Below are positions 25,686 to 34,300 of a stretch of DNA of 64,000 nt, piece by piece. Position numbers and translations under genes: made by a program. Source of the stretch: Microbacterium pumilum (GTDB taxonomy: Bacteria; Actinomycetota; Actinomycetes; Actinomycetales; Microbacteriaceae). How positions within the stretch are numbered: the first letter of the stretch is position 1; each line of letters starts with the position of its first letter. The notes under the pieces are model-generated. The model worked only from the letters and a program-made list of their open reading frames with translations, did no database searches and was not told where the DNA came from. The stretch spans positions 1,054,001 to 1,118,000 of the forward strand of contig NZ_BAAAOH010000001.1 in assembly GCF_039530225.1 (NCBI RefSeq), in the 5' to 3' direction.

Positions 25686-26951
25686 TCAACGACCGGCGTC
25701 GTCCGCCCGCACCGCATCCGCCACGGCGAGCAGCCCGCGGTAGGTCTCGGCGAAGCTCGTCGAGAGGGGTGAAAGGCCGATCCGCAGACCCGCGGGATCG
25801 CGGTAGTCCGGAATGACGTCATCCGCCCACAAGCGAGCCGTCACCGCCCGCATCTCGGGGTGGGAGAGCGTGACATGCCCGCCGCGGGATGCGGCGTCGC
25901 GGGGCGAGGCGACGCTCACGCCGAGGGGAGCCAGCAGCGCATCGCACACGCGCAGCGCGAACTCGGTGAGAGCGACGGATTTCGCGCGGATCGCGTCGAT
26001 GCCGGCATCCTGGATCATCTCGAGGGTGTCCTGCATCGCGAGCATGCCGACGATCGGCGGGGTGCCCGAGAGGAACCGGCGCATCCCGTCGGCAGGGCGA
26101 TAGTCCGGGCCCATCGCGAACACGTCGGCGGTGCCCATCCATCCTTGAACCGGCTGCGCGAGCGCGGCCTGGTGCCGATGCGCGACGTAGGCGAATGCGG
26201 GGGAGCCCGGTCCGCCGTTGAGGTACTTGTAGGTGCAGCCGACGGCGAGGTCGAAGCCCCAGGCGTCCGCCTCGACCGGCACCGAGCCGGCCGAGTGGCA
26301 GAGATCCCACAGGATGAGCGCACCGGCGTCGTGCGCGATGCGGGTGAGAGAGGCGGCATTCGCGAGATAGCCCGACCGGTACGCGACATGGCTCAGCACG
26401 ACGACCGCCGTCGAAGGACCGACGGCCTCCGCCAGCGCCTCTGCCGTCACGCCCGCGGCCAGGTCGACGTCCACCCATCGGACGCGCCCGCCGCGTTCGC
26501 GGGCGATTCCGTCGACGAGATAGCGGTCGGTGGGGAAGTTGTCGCGGTCGACGACGATCTCGACGCGGCCGGGGTCGGCGCTGTGCTGCGCATCGAACGC
26601 GGCGCGGATGAGCTTGTACAGCAGCACCGTCGTCGAGTCGCCGATGACCGTCTGGCCGGGTGCGGCACCGATGGCCGATCGCCCGATCGCGTCGCCGATC
26701 GTGAAAGGCAGCCGCATCCACGACTCGTCCCAGCCGCGGATGAGGCGCCCGCCCCATTCGTCTCGCACGAAGGCCGAGAGCCGGTCGAGGCTCGCCCGCG
26801 GCGGGCGTCCGAGTGAGTTGCCGTCGAAGTAGACGAGTGATGTCTCAGACCCGACGAACGCGTCGCGGTATCGCCGCAGCGGGTCGGACCCGTCGAGAGC
26901 GGAAGCCTCGGCCTCGAGCGAATCGACCACGGCGGCGTCAGTGGGCGTCAT
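25686..26951 (-). CDS. kynU: Kynureninase
   Basis: 421 residues from ATG 26951, the start that matches family length; it overlaps the amidohydrolase 3' end by 14 nt. Family features include FDGNSLGRPP, the Asp216 of WDLCHSAGS that contacts the PLP pyridine nitrogen, and the Schiff-base Lys242 in GCTYKYLNGGPGSP. It cleaves L-kynurenine to anthranilate and L-alanine in the cytosol. With tryptophan 2,3-dioxygenase in the same operon, it completes a route from tryptophan to anthranilate. Confidence 0.95.
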   Translation of the reverse strand: MTPTDAAVVDSLEAEASALDGSDPLRRYRDAFVGSETSLVYFDGNSLGRPPRASLDRLSAFVRDEWGGRLIRGWDESWMRLPFTIGDAIGRSAIGAAPGQTVIGDSTTVLLYKLIRAAFDAQHSADPGRVEIVVDRDNFPTDRYLVDGIARERGGRVRWVDVDLAAGVTAEALAEAVGPSTAVVVLSHVAYRSGYLANAASLTRIAHDAGALILWDLCHSAGSVPVEADAWGFDLAVGCTYKYLNGGPGSPAFAYVAHRHQAALAQPVQGWMGTADVFAMGPDYRPADGMRRFLSGTPPIVGMLAMQDTLEMIQDAGIDAIRAKSVALTEFALRVCDALLAPLGVSVASPRDAASRGGHVTLSHPEMRAVTARLWADDVIPDYRDPAGLRIGLSPLSTSFAETYRGLLAVADAVRADDAGR

Positions 26952-27921
26952 GGATGAGCTCCTCGGCAGGAACGACGGTGGCGCCACCCAGCCATTCCGG
27001 GATGTCGTCGATCGTCGCGGGTGCGTCGCCGGCGACGAATGTCGCGATCGCTGTCGACACATCGACGCCCGGCCAAGAGTCGGTCAACGCATCGATGAGG
27101 TCAGGCCCGCGCAGTCCGCAGTCATGCAGCGCGGCGAGTTCGCGGACGATGACGCCGACGGGTCGCTCGCCGTTGCCGAGGTCCGTGCCGTAGAAGACGC
27201 GGCCGCCCGCAGCCGCGAACGCCGCCAGGTTGGCGCGCGCGGTCGCCTCGGCGTTCGAGTCACCCTGATGGATGTCGAGCGTCGAGATCCAGCACTGATC
27301 CGCGCTCACCGCCCGGGCGATGAGCTGGGCGTCGAGGACTTCCGTGAACGGTGTGTGCGCGAGCACATCGACGCCCGCATCGAGCGCGAGCAGCGTCATC
27401 CCGTCGCCCTCGACGTGCGCGACGACCGAGAGCCCGCGCTCGTGCGCACTCGTGACGATCGCGGCGAGTGTGGGTGGATCGAAGACGGGGCCGAACTCTG
27501 CGTTGAGCGAGAGCTTGATGAGCGATGCCCCGAACGTCGCCTGCTCGTCGACCGCGGTCCTGGCTCCGCCTCGCACACCCGGATGGCGCGATGCATCGGT
27601 CACCTCGCGCACGATCGCGTCGGGGGCCCAAGGCCGGCCCCACGGGTACCCGTCGCTGGTCGTCAGGAACGCGCCGGCATATGCCACTCGCGGCATCCCA
27701 TCCGGTTCGCGTCGCGCGAGCTCGACGGGGTCGCCGCCCAGATCGACGACCCCGGCGATCCCGCCCGCGGCGAGAAGGTGCTCGTCGATGAGGTGGAGGT
27801 GCACGTGATGGTCGATGAACGGCGGCAGCGAGATGCCGTGTTCGCCCGTGATCGCGCGTCGGCAGGGCAGGGCGCTGTCGCCGAGCAGCGCCTGCACCGC
27901 GAAGAGATCGGCATGGCTCAT
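26938..27921 (-). CDS. Amidohydrolase-superfamily enzyme, candidate N-formylkynurenine hydrolase
   Basis: 327 residues from ATG 27921, preceded by AAGGCGG. It carries a full binuclear amidohydrolase metal set: His39 and His41 in FIDHHVH, the bridging-type Lys136 in SLIKLSLN, His169 in VVAHVEG, His189 in VLAHTPF, and the catalytic Asp247 in FYGTDLGNG. The gene lies between tryptophan 2,3-dioxygenase and kynureninase. The pathway step between them, deformylation of N-formylkynurenine, has no classical KynB gene in the window. A hydrolase acting on that amide fits the position, but this is inference; other amidohydrolase substrates are possible. Confidence 0.82.
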   Translation of the reverse strand: MSHADLFAVQALLGDSALPCRRAITGEHGISLPPFIDHHVHLHLIDEHLLAAGGIAGVVDLGGDPVELARREPDGMPRVAYAGAFLTTSDGYPWGRPWAPDAIVREVTDASRHPGVRGGARTAVDEQATFGASLIKLSLNAEFGPVFDPPTLAAIVTSAHERGLSVVAHVEGDGMTLLALDAGVDVLAHTPFTEVLDAQLIARAVSADQCWISTLDIHQGDSNAEATARANLAAFAAAGGRVFYGTDLGNGERPVGVIVRELAALHDCGLRGPDLIDALTDSWPGVDVSTAIATFVAGDAPATIDDIPEWLGGATVVPAEELIHDAH

Positions 27922-27949
27922 GCGATGCGCCGCCTTCGCAGCCCCGCGC

Positions 27950-28804
27950 TCACAGCGCGCTCCGCACGGCGAACAGTTCGGGAAAGAACGTGAGCTCGAG
28001 AGCCCTCTGCAGGAACGGCACGCCACTCGATCCCCCGGTGCCATGTTTGAACCCGATGATCCGCTCCACCGTCTTCAGGTGCCGGAACCTCCAGAGCTGG
28101 AAGTTGTCCTCGAGGTCGACGAGCTCCTCGCAGGTCTCGTATGCCGCCCAGTGCGCCTGCGGGTCGGTGTAGATCTCGGTGAGCACCGGGACGAGCTCCG
28201 GTGTGAACGTCCACGCTGTGGTGACGTCACGGTCGAGGACGGCGGCGGGAATCGCGTAGCCCCGGCGGGCGAGAAGTCGCAGGAACTCGTCGTAGAGACT
28301 CGGCGCCTCCAGCGCCGCGCGCACGAGCACGTGCGCTTCGGGATCGGTGGCGAATACCCGCAGCATGCCGGCGTTCTTGTTGCCGAGCGTGAACTCGACG
28401 GCACGGTACTGCGCGGACTGGAAGCCACTCGCGTTGCCCAGCACACCGCGGAATTGCACATACTCGGCCGGCGTGAGCGTCGCCAGCACCGACCACTGCT
28501 CGGTGAGCGTGCGCTGGATGTGCTTCACGCGGGCGATGCACTTGAGCGCCGGGGCGAGTCTGTCGTCGCGAAGCAGATCGCAGGCCGCTGACAGCTCGTG
28601 CAGCACGAGCTTCAGCCACAGCTCGGTGGTCTGGTGCTGGATGATGAAGAGCAGCTCGTCGTGGTGCTCGGGATCGCTGAGGGGCCGCTGCGCCGACAGC
28701 AGCGTCTCAAGGTCGAGGTAGCCCCCGTAGCTCATGCGGTCGGCGAAGTCCGTGACGACGGTCTCTTCTATCGTCCTGGTGTTGCGTTCGACGCCTTCGG
28801 TCAC
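27950..28804 (-). CDS. kynA: Tryptophan 2,3-dioxygenase
   Basis: 284 residues from GTG 28804. Family hallmarks: [19 protein letters not shown] near the N-terminus, [15 protein letters not shown] in the middle, and [20 protein letters not shown] near the C-terminus, which holds the haem-ligand His and the substrate-binding G-T-G-G. It opens the indole ring of L-tryptophan to N-formylkynurenine using O2. A TAGAGT hexamer (28817-28812) ends 7 nt before the GTG, suggesting a leaderless mRNA started inside the tail of the upstream deacetylase gene. The amidohydrolase and kynureninase genes follow with short gaps. Confidence 0.95.
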   Translation of the reverse strand: MTEGVERNTRTIEETVVTDFADRMSYGGYLDLETLLSAQRPLSDPEHHDELLFIIQHQTTELWLKLVLHELSAACDLLRDDRLAPALKCIARVKHIQRTLTEQWSVLATLTPAEYVQFRGVLGNASGFQSAQYRAVEFTLGNKNAGMLRVFATDPEAHVLVRAALEAPSLYDEFLRLLARRGYAIPAAVLDRDVTTAWTFTPELVPVLTEIYTDPQAHWAAYETCEELVDLEDNFQLWRFRHLKTVERIIGFKHGTGGSSGVPFLQRALELTFFPELFAVRSAL

Positions 28805-28817
28805 GAAGGCAACTCTA
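28805..28817 (-). promoter_or_regulatory. Putative -10 box for leaderless kyn operon mRNA
   Basis: TAGAGT at 28817-28812 on the minus strand leaves 7 nt before the GTG start, so transcription would begin at or next to the start codon. No good -35 hexamer is seen 16-18 nt upstream. Confidence 0.4.
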
Positions 28818-28830
28818 CTGAGCGGCCCAC

Positions 28831-30099
28831 TCAGCCGATGAGGTTGATCACGTCGTCGAGCCCCATGCCGTAGTCGATGCGGACGCAGGGCAGGGTGAGC
28901 TTGTCGGTGCCGATCGTCACGTAACCCGGTTCGACCGTCCGTGCCAACTCCCACCCCGCCTGACGAAGGGCCTCCTTCGCCGTGTCGTTGTAGTGGCCGA
29001 ACGGGTACGCCATGACCTGCTTGACGCCCAGAACGGCCGCTGAAGCCTCCATGTCCGCCACGATGTCGGGAACCGGAAGGTTCACCATCCGCCCCTCGCC
29101 GTCAGCGCCGGGACGATGCATGTCGTGCGTATGCGAGCGCTGCTGCACGTACATCGATGGCGAGGGACCCGTGCCGTCGATCGTTATGCAGAACGCCGTG
29201 CTGAGGAGGTGCTTGTCGACGACGATCGGCAGCGCCAGCTGCAGCCAGCTGAGGTCGCAGTCGTCGTCGGTGATGATGACAGAGCGGCTCGGCAGCCACA
29301 GCCGGCCGTCGATGAACGCACTCAGCTCGTCCCACGTCGGCAGATAGAAGCCCCCGGTCGCGATGTGGTTCATGTGGGCGTCGAAGTCACCGATGTAGGC
29401 CCAGTTGCCGCGGAGGTAGCCGTTCTCGCCCTCCGGCCGTGTCGTGAACTGGTGGTACATCATGATCGGGATGCGCGCGTCCTCTGCCACGTTCGCGTCC
29501 ACTGTGGTCCACGCGCCGTAGAGCGTCCGCTCCTGATCGGTGCACTCGACGAGCTCCGACCCGTTCACCCGTGCGGCGATCGTGCGGGCTGCCGCATCCG
29601 CCCGCGTCGCGTACCACCCCGCGAAGACCGCGTCCACGCGGTCCGGGATCGGCAGACCCGAGTACAGCGAACCCTGCGTCTGCAGCATGGGGGCATCGTT
29701 GATCTCGGCGCCGTCGAAGGTGACGGCGCAGGCGGCGGGATCGTCCGTGGTGGTCAGCAGCCGTTCGGACGCTGTCAGCGGGGTCGGGGCGGGCGAGGGC
29801 GTTAGGCTCGGAGTGGGAGTCAGCGTCGGACGCGGAGTCGGCGGAGTTCGAGGAGTCGGCGGGGTCGCAGGCGACGCCGAGGGCCGGCCCGCGGCATCCG
29901 TCATGTCAATGGGTGACGCTGACGGCTGAATCGCGTCGTCCATCTCCGGGGCGAGCGATGCCGACGGCTGGGCCGCGGGTTTCATCCCACCGGTGGCCGC
30001 GGCGAACGCGCCACCGCCGATCGTCACCGCGGCGACGACCCCGACCGCGACCCATATGGCCGCTCGTCGACGCGCGCGGCTGCCGGTACCAGCGCTCAT
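28831..30099 (-). CDS. Secreted polysaccharide deacetylase (NodB domain)
   Basis: 422 residues: a basic N-terminus and one membrane helix (~13-35) acting as signal anchor, then a Ser/Pro/Thr-rich linker with TPTP runs (~40-110), a ~90-residue module of unknown type, and a C-terminal NodB domain (~200-420). NodB motif 1, usually T-F-D-D-G, reads [10 protein letters not shown]; motif 2 is HTHDMH with the two metal His; motif 3 is AYPFGHYND. It would remove acetyl groups from cell-wall or exopolysaccharide aminosugars outside the membrane. It lies at the edge of the polysaccharide locus, 26 bp before the tryptophan dioxygenase start. Confidence 0.88.
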   Translation of the reverse strand: MSAGTGSRARRRAAIWVAVGVVAAVTIGGGAFAAATGGMKPAAQPSASLAPEMDDAIQPSASPIDMTDAAGRPSASPATPPTPRTPPTPRPTLTPTPSLTPSPAPTPLTASERLLTTTDDPAACAVTFDGAEINDAPMLQTQGSLYSGLPIPDRVDAVFAGWYATRADAAARTIAARVNGSELVECTDQERTLYGAWTTVDANVAEDARIPIMMYHQFTTRPEGENGYLRGNWAYIGDFDAHMNHIATGGFYLPTWDELSAFIDGRLWLPSRSVIITDDDCDLSWLQLALPIVVDKHLLSTAFCITIDGTGPSPSMYVQQRSHTHDMHRPGADGEGRMVNLPVPDIVADMEASAAVLGVKQVMAYPFGHYNDTAKEALRQAGWELARTVEPGYVTIGTDKLTLPCVRIDYGMGLDDVINLIG

Positions 30100-30231
30100 G
30101 CCCCCATGCCTCCGGATCGGCGCCGCTCGTCCCGGCGGGTACGGCGCCGTACACGGATATTACTGCGGCAGATGCGGGGATGCCGCTAGGGCGCGATCAG
30201 CAACGGACGACGGCGGTGGGCCGGGTCGCTG
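30100..30231. other. Short intergenic gap
   Basis: 132 bp between the deacetylase start and the mycoredoxin stop, both on the minus strand. It should hold the deacetylase promoter. TATTAC (about 30157-30162 on the + strand) marks a small AT-rich patch; I see no firm promoter or hairpin. Confidence 0.3.
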
Positions 30232-30489
30232 CTAAAGGAGGGCGAGGTCGCGGAGCTTGGCTTCGACGTCGGCGTTGGAGGGCTCGACGTGATGGGACGA
30301 GTCCGGGTACACCACCACGGGGATGCTCGTCCGGCCGGAGATCTCCCGAGCCACATCTGCGGCATCCGGGTCCTGCATCAGATCCACGTACGTGTACTGG
30401 ATTCCGAGGCCATCGAGCTGCCGCTTGGTGCGGACGCAGTCTCTGCACCAGTCGGCGCCGAACATCGTGATCGTGGAGGGGGACGTCAT
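30232..30489 (-). CDS. Mycoredoxin-type glutaredoxin-like protein
   Basis: 85 residues from ATG 30489, matching the length of actinobacterial mycoredoxins; GGGAGA about 8 nt upstream supports it over the ATG at 30507. The active site is WCRDC near residue 15, with the cis-Pro of S-I-P-V-V-V and a typical thioredoxin-fold pattern. Mycoredoxins reduce mycothiol mixed disulfides in the cytosol. It follows the acyltransferase gene after about 60 bp and may share its transcript. Confidence 0.88.
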   Translation of the reverse strand: MTSPSTITMFGADWCRDCVRTKRQLDGLGIQYTYVDLMQDPDAADVAREISGRTSIPVVVYPDSSHHVEPSNADVEAKLRDLALL

Positions 30490-30548
30490 GCCTCCATTCT
30501 CCCGCATGGATGCTGGGCGGATGCCGAGCGGCTCCGACCCACGGAGCG

Positions 30549-31148
30549 TCAGAGCGGGCTGAGGATGCCCTCTGCCTCGCTATAGCGGCCGCCTGAGACC
30601 GGGCATACCCAGTCATCACCGTCGCGCTCGAGTGGGTGCCCCGCAGTGCCCACCCAGCCGATCCTGCGGGCCGGCACTCCGACGACCAGGGCGAACGCAG
30701 GGACGTCCTTGGTCACGACCGCGCCGGCCGCGATGAGCGCCCACTCGCCGATGGTGACGGGAGCGATGCAGACAGCCCGGGCGCCGATCGACGCGCCTGT
30801 GCCGATCGTGACTCCGACGGCGTGCCAGTCGTCGGCGCTCTTGGGGGTGAGGTCGGGGTTCACCGCTCGCGGGAACTCGTCGTTCGTCAGCACCGCCGCG
30901 GGCCCGATGAAGACGCCGTCGCCGAGCCGGGCGGGCTCGTAGACGAGCGCGTAGTTCTGCAGCTTGCAGCCGCTTCCCATCACGACATCCGGGCCGACGT
31001 AGGCCCCGCGCCCGATGTTGCAGTCCGCACCGATCTTTGCGCCCTCGCGCACCTGTGCGAGGTGCCACACCCGCGTGCGGTCGCCGATCTCGGCCGACTC
31101 GGCGACATCGGCGCTCGCCTGGACGACAGCGGTCTCGGATGCGGTCAT
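30549..31148 (-). CDS. Left-handed beta-helix N-acetyltransferase (WbpD/WlbB-like)
   Basis: 199 residues from ATG 31148. Hexapeptide repeats run through residues ~10-140 (IGDRTRVWHLAQVREGAKIG, then IGRGAYVGPDVVMGSG), followed by VTIGTGASIGARAVCIAPVTIG and the terminal AAGAVVTKDVPAFALVVGVPA. The C-terminal ~40 residues are a small extra domain. This pattern matches enzymes that N-acetylate the 3-amino group of UDP-2-acetamido-3-amino-glucuronate. A Gfo/Idh oxidoreductase and DegT aminotransferases that could make such a substrate lie across the next gene. The exact sugar is inference. Confidence 0.88.
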   Translation of the reverse strand: MTASETAVVQASADVAESAEIGDRTRVWHLAQVREGAKIGADCNIGRGAYVGPDVVMGSGCKLQNYALVYEPARLGDGVFIGPAAVLTNDEFPRAVNPDLTPKSADDWHAVGVTIGTGASIGARAVCIAPVTIGEWALIAAGAVVTKDVPAFALVVGVPARRIGWVGTAGHPLERDGDDWVCPVSGGRYSEAEGILSPL

Positions 31149-31385
31149 GTTCGGGGCCTTCCGGTTGCACCTGCAGGGTCTGCCAAGCATACGATCAAGA
31201 TTTGGGGCGGATTCGGCTTCCGAGCCTGGATAAGCGGATGACGCGGGTCGGCGTTGACGGTACACTCCTGAGCGGGGAGTAGAGGTTCTGGCGCGCACTG
31301 GGGATTCATCGCGTGCGCAGGATCTCTTCTAGACATGTGCGCGCGTGGGGCGTGTGCTGTGCACCCGTATGGGAACTGGGGAAGC
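31149..31385. promoter_or_regulatory. Divergent promoter region of acyltransferase and giant DUF4082 gene
   Basis: A 237-bp gap between oppositely oriented genes. TTGACG (31253-31258) is a reasonable -35 for the + strand gene, with TAGAGG (about 31279-31284) a possible -10 at a long spacing; TACACT (31261-31266) is an alternative -10. The + strand leader would be about 100 nt. The evidence is sequence resemblance only. Confidence 0.35.
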
Positions 31386-34300
31386 ATGCGCAAGTCGACT
31401 GTCGACGCTGTCGGAACGAATCGCAATGGGGGAAGGCTGAGAAGCCTCGCCATGGTGGCGTTGACGGCGCTCGTCGCCACGACGTTCATCGTGGTCCAGC
31501 CGGCCGCACCTGCCACGGCAGCCGGCAGCTCCTGCGGCGCGACGATAAACCCGATCGTGTGCGAGAACTCCAAGCCGGGCACCGACCCGGATGTCTGGGA
31601 CATCGAGGGTGCCGGTGATTCCTCGATCCAGGGGTTTGCGACCGACATCAGTGTCAACGCCGGGCAGAAGATCGACTTCAAGATCGACACCAACGCCCGC
31701 GCCTACTCCATCGACATCTACCGGACTGGCTGGTACCAGGGTCTGGGCGCGCGCAAGATCACTTCGGTTTCCCCTTCCGCGACGCTGCCGCAGGCTCAGC
31801 CGCAGTGCATCTCGGATGTCACCACCGAGCTCTATGACTGTGGCACGTGGAAGGTGTCCGCTTCGTGGAACGTGCCGGCTGACGCAGTCTCCGGCGTCTA
31901 CGTGGCCAAGCTCACCCGCGCCGATGATGGCGGCGCCAGCCACATCATCTTCATCGTCCGCAACGACGGCAGCACGTCCGACGTGCTCTTCCAGACATCC
32001 GACCCCACTTGGCAGGCATACAACAAGTACGGCGGCTCGGACTTCTACCAGGGTGCAGCGAACAATCGTGCCTACAAGATCAGCTACAACAGGCCGTTCG
32101 CGACACGTGGCAGCGACCAGGGGCGGGACTTCTACTTCAGCTCCGAGTACGCCACGGTGCGTTTCATGGAGCGCAACGGCTACGACGTGAGCTACCTCGC
32201 GGGAATCGACACGGATCGTCGCGGTGCCGAACTGCGAAACCACAAGGTGTTCATGTCGGTCGGACACGACGAATATGTCTCGGGAGCGCAGCGGGCGAAC
32301 ATCATGGCCGCCCGAGATGCCGGCGTGAACCTCCAGTTCCTCACCGGAAACGAAGCGTACTGGCGTACCCGGTACGAGAACTCGGTCGACGGATCGAACA
32401 CGCCCTATCGCACCCTCGTCTCGTACAAGGAGACGTGGGCCAACGCGAAGATCGATCCTTCATCAGAGTGGACCGGCACGTGGCGCGACCCGCGGTTCGC
32501 GACCGCTGCGCAGGGCGGGCATCTGCCCGAGAACGCCCTCTCCGGCACGATGTTCCAGGTCAACAATGACGATCTGGCGGTGACGGTGAACAGCGCCGAG
32601 GGAAAGACCCGACTCTGGCGCAACACCGCACTGGCATCCCTCGCATCGGGCGCGAGCGCGGCGCTCGCCCCGCACACGGTCGGCTACGAGTCGAACGAGG
32701 ACGTCGACAACGGGTACCGGCCCGCCGGCCTGGTGCGCCTCTCGACGACGACCGGAGCAGTGCCGCAGTACCTCACGGACTACGGGAGCACTGTGGTACC
32801 GGGCACGACTCAGCATCACGTCACCCTCTACCGCGCGTCGAGCGGCGCTCTCGTGTTCTCGTCCGCGAGCATCCAGTGGGGCTGGGGGCTCGACCAGACA
32901 CACGATGGAGATGGAGCAGCTGCCGACGTCCGCATGCAGCAGGCCCAGGTGAACCTTTTCGCCGATATGGGGGCACAGCCCGGAACTCTGATGAGCGGAC
33001 TTTCTGCGGCTGCGAAGAGCACGGACACGACGGCACCCACCACCGTCATCACGACGCCCACAGCCGGCCAGTCGATTGCACACGGCACCGCAGTGACGAT
33101 GACCGGTACCGCCGCCGATGCCGCCGGTGTCGTCGCCGGGGTCGAGGTGTCGGTCGACGGAGGCTCGACGTGGCACGCAGCCACCGGCACAACCAACTGG
33201 ACCTACACGTACATCCAGCAGGGGTACGGGCAGTCGTCCGTGCTCGCACGTGGAATCGATGACAGCGGCAACTACTCCTCGACCGGGACGAGTCGCGCGG
33301 TCACGGTCACCGGACCGGCGTCCGTCTACGGCGCCGAGGTGCCCGCGACTCCCTCTGCGACCGACACCTCGGCGGTCGAGGTCGGCCTGCGGTTCTCGGC
33401 GAGCGTCGATGGTTTCGTAACCGGAGCTCGGTTCTACAAGGGATCCGCGAACACAGGTACGCACGTGGCGTCATTGTGGACGACTTCCGGCACTCGCCTC
33501 GCCACAGCGACATTCGCCAACGAGACGGCCACCGGATGGCAGACGGTGCAGTTCACGGCACCGGTCGCTATCGTCGGCGGCACCGACTATGTGGTCTCGT
33601 ATACCGCCCCGCGTGGTGGTTACGCCTACGTCGACGACTATTGGCCCTACAAGGCCAAGGCTTCATCACCGTTGACGGTCACGCCTGCGGTAGGTGCGGC
33701 CAGTCCGGGCCTGTACGGGTCGGCCGGCTCACTGCCGACGAACACCTGGGGCAACTCCAACTACTTCGTCGATCCGCTGTTCACGGCGACCGACAACTCC
33801 CCGCTCGGCGTCGCCAGCCGGACACCGCTCCCCTCGTCGTCCAGCGTCGCGCTCGACACGAAGGTCAGCGCAACCTTCACGCGTGCCGCAGCGCCTGCAT
33901 CGATCGCCATCACGGTCAAGAATGCGTCGGGCACAGCTGTGCCCGGGTCTGTGAGCTACGACGCCCCGACGAAGACCGCCACGTTCCAGCCCACCGGCAC
34001 GCTCGCGCCGGCGACGGCCTACACCGTGACGCTTGCCGCCACCGACACCAGTGGTGTGTCCGTTGCGGCGAACTCCGGCTGGACCTTTACCACGCAGGCG
34101 GCCGACCTGCCCGTGGGAACATGCCCGTGCTCGCTCTTCTCCGAAAGCATTCGGCCGGTGGTCGACTCAGACACTGACACCGCTCTGGTGACGCTCGGCG
34201 TCAAGTTCACTCCCACGGTCGACGGGACGATCACTGCCGTCAAGTTCTTCAAGGGTGTGCGCAACACCGGAGCGCACAACGGCGCACTGTGGAGCGCGAG

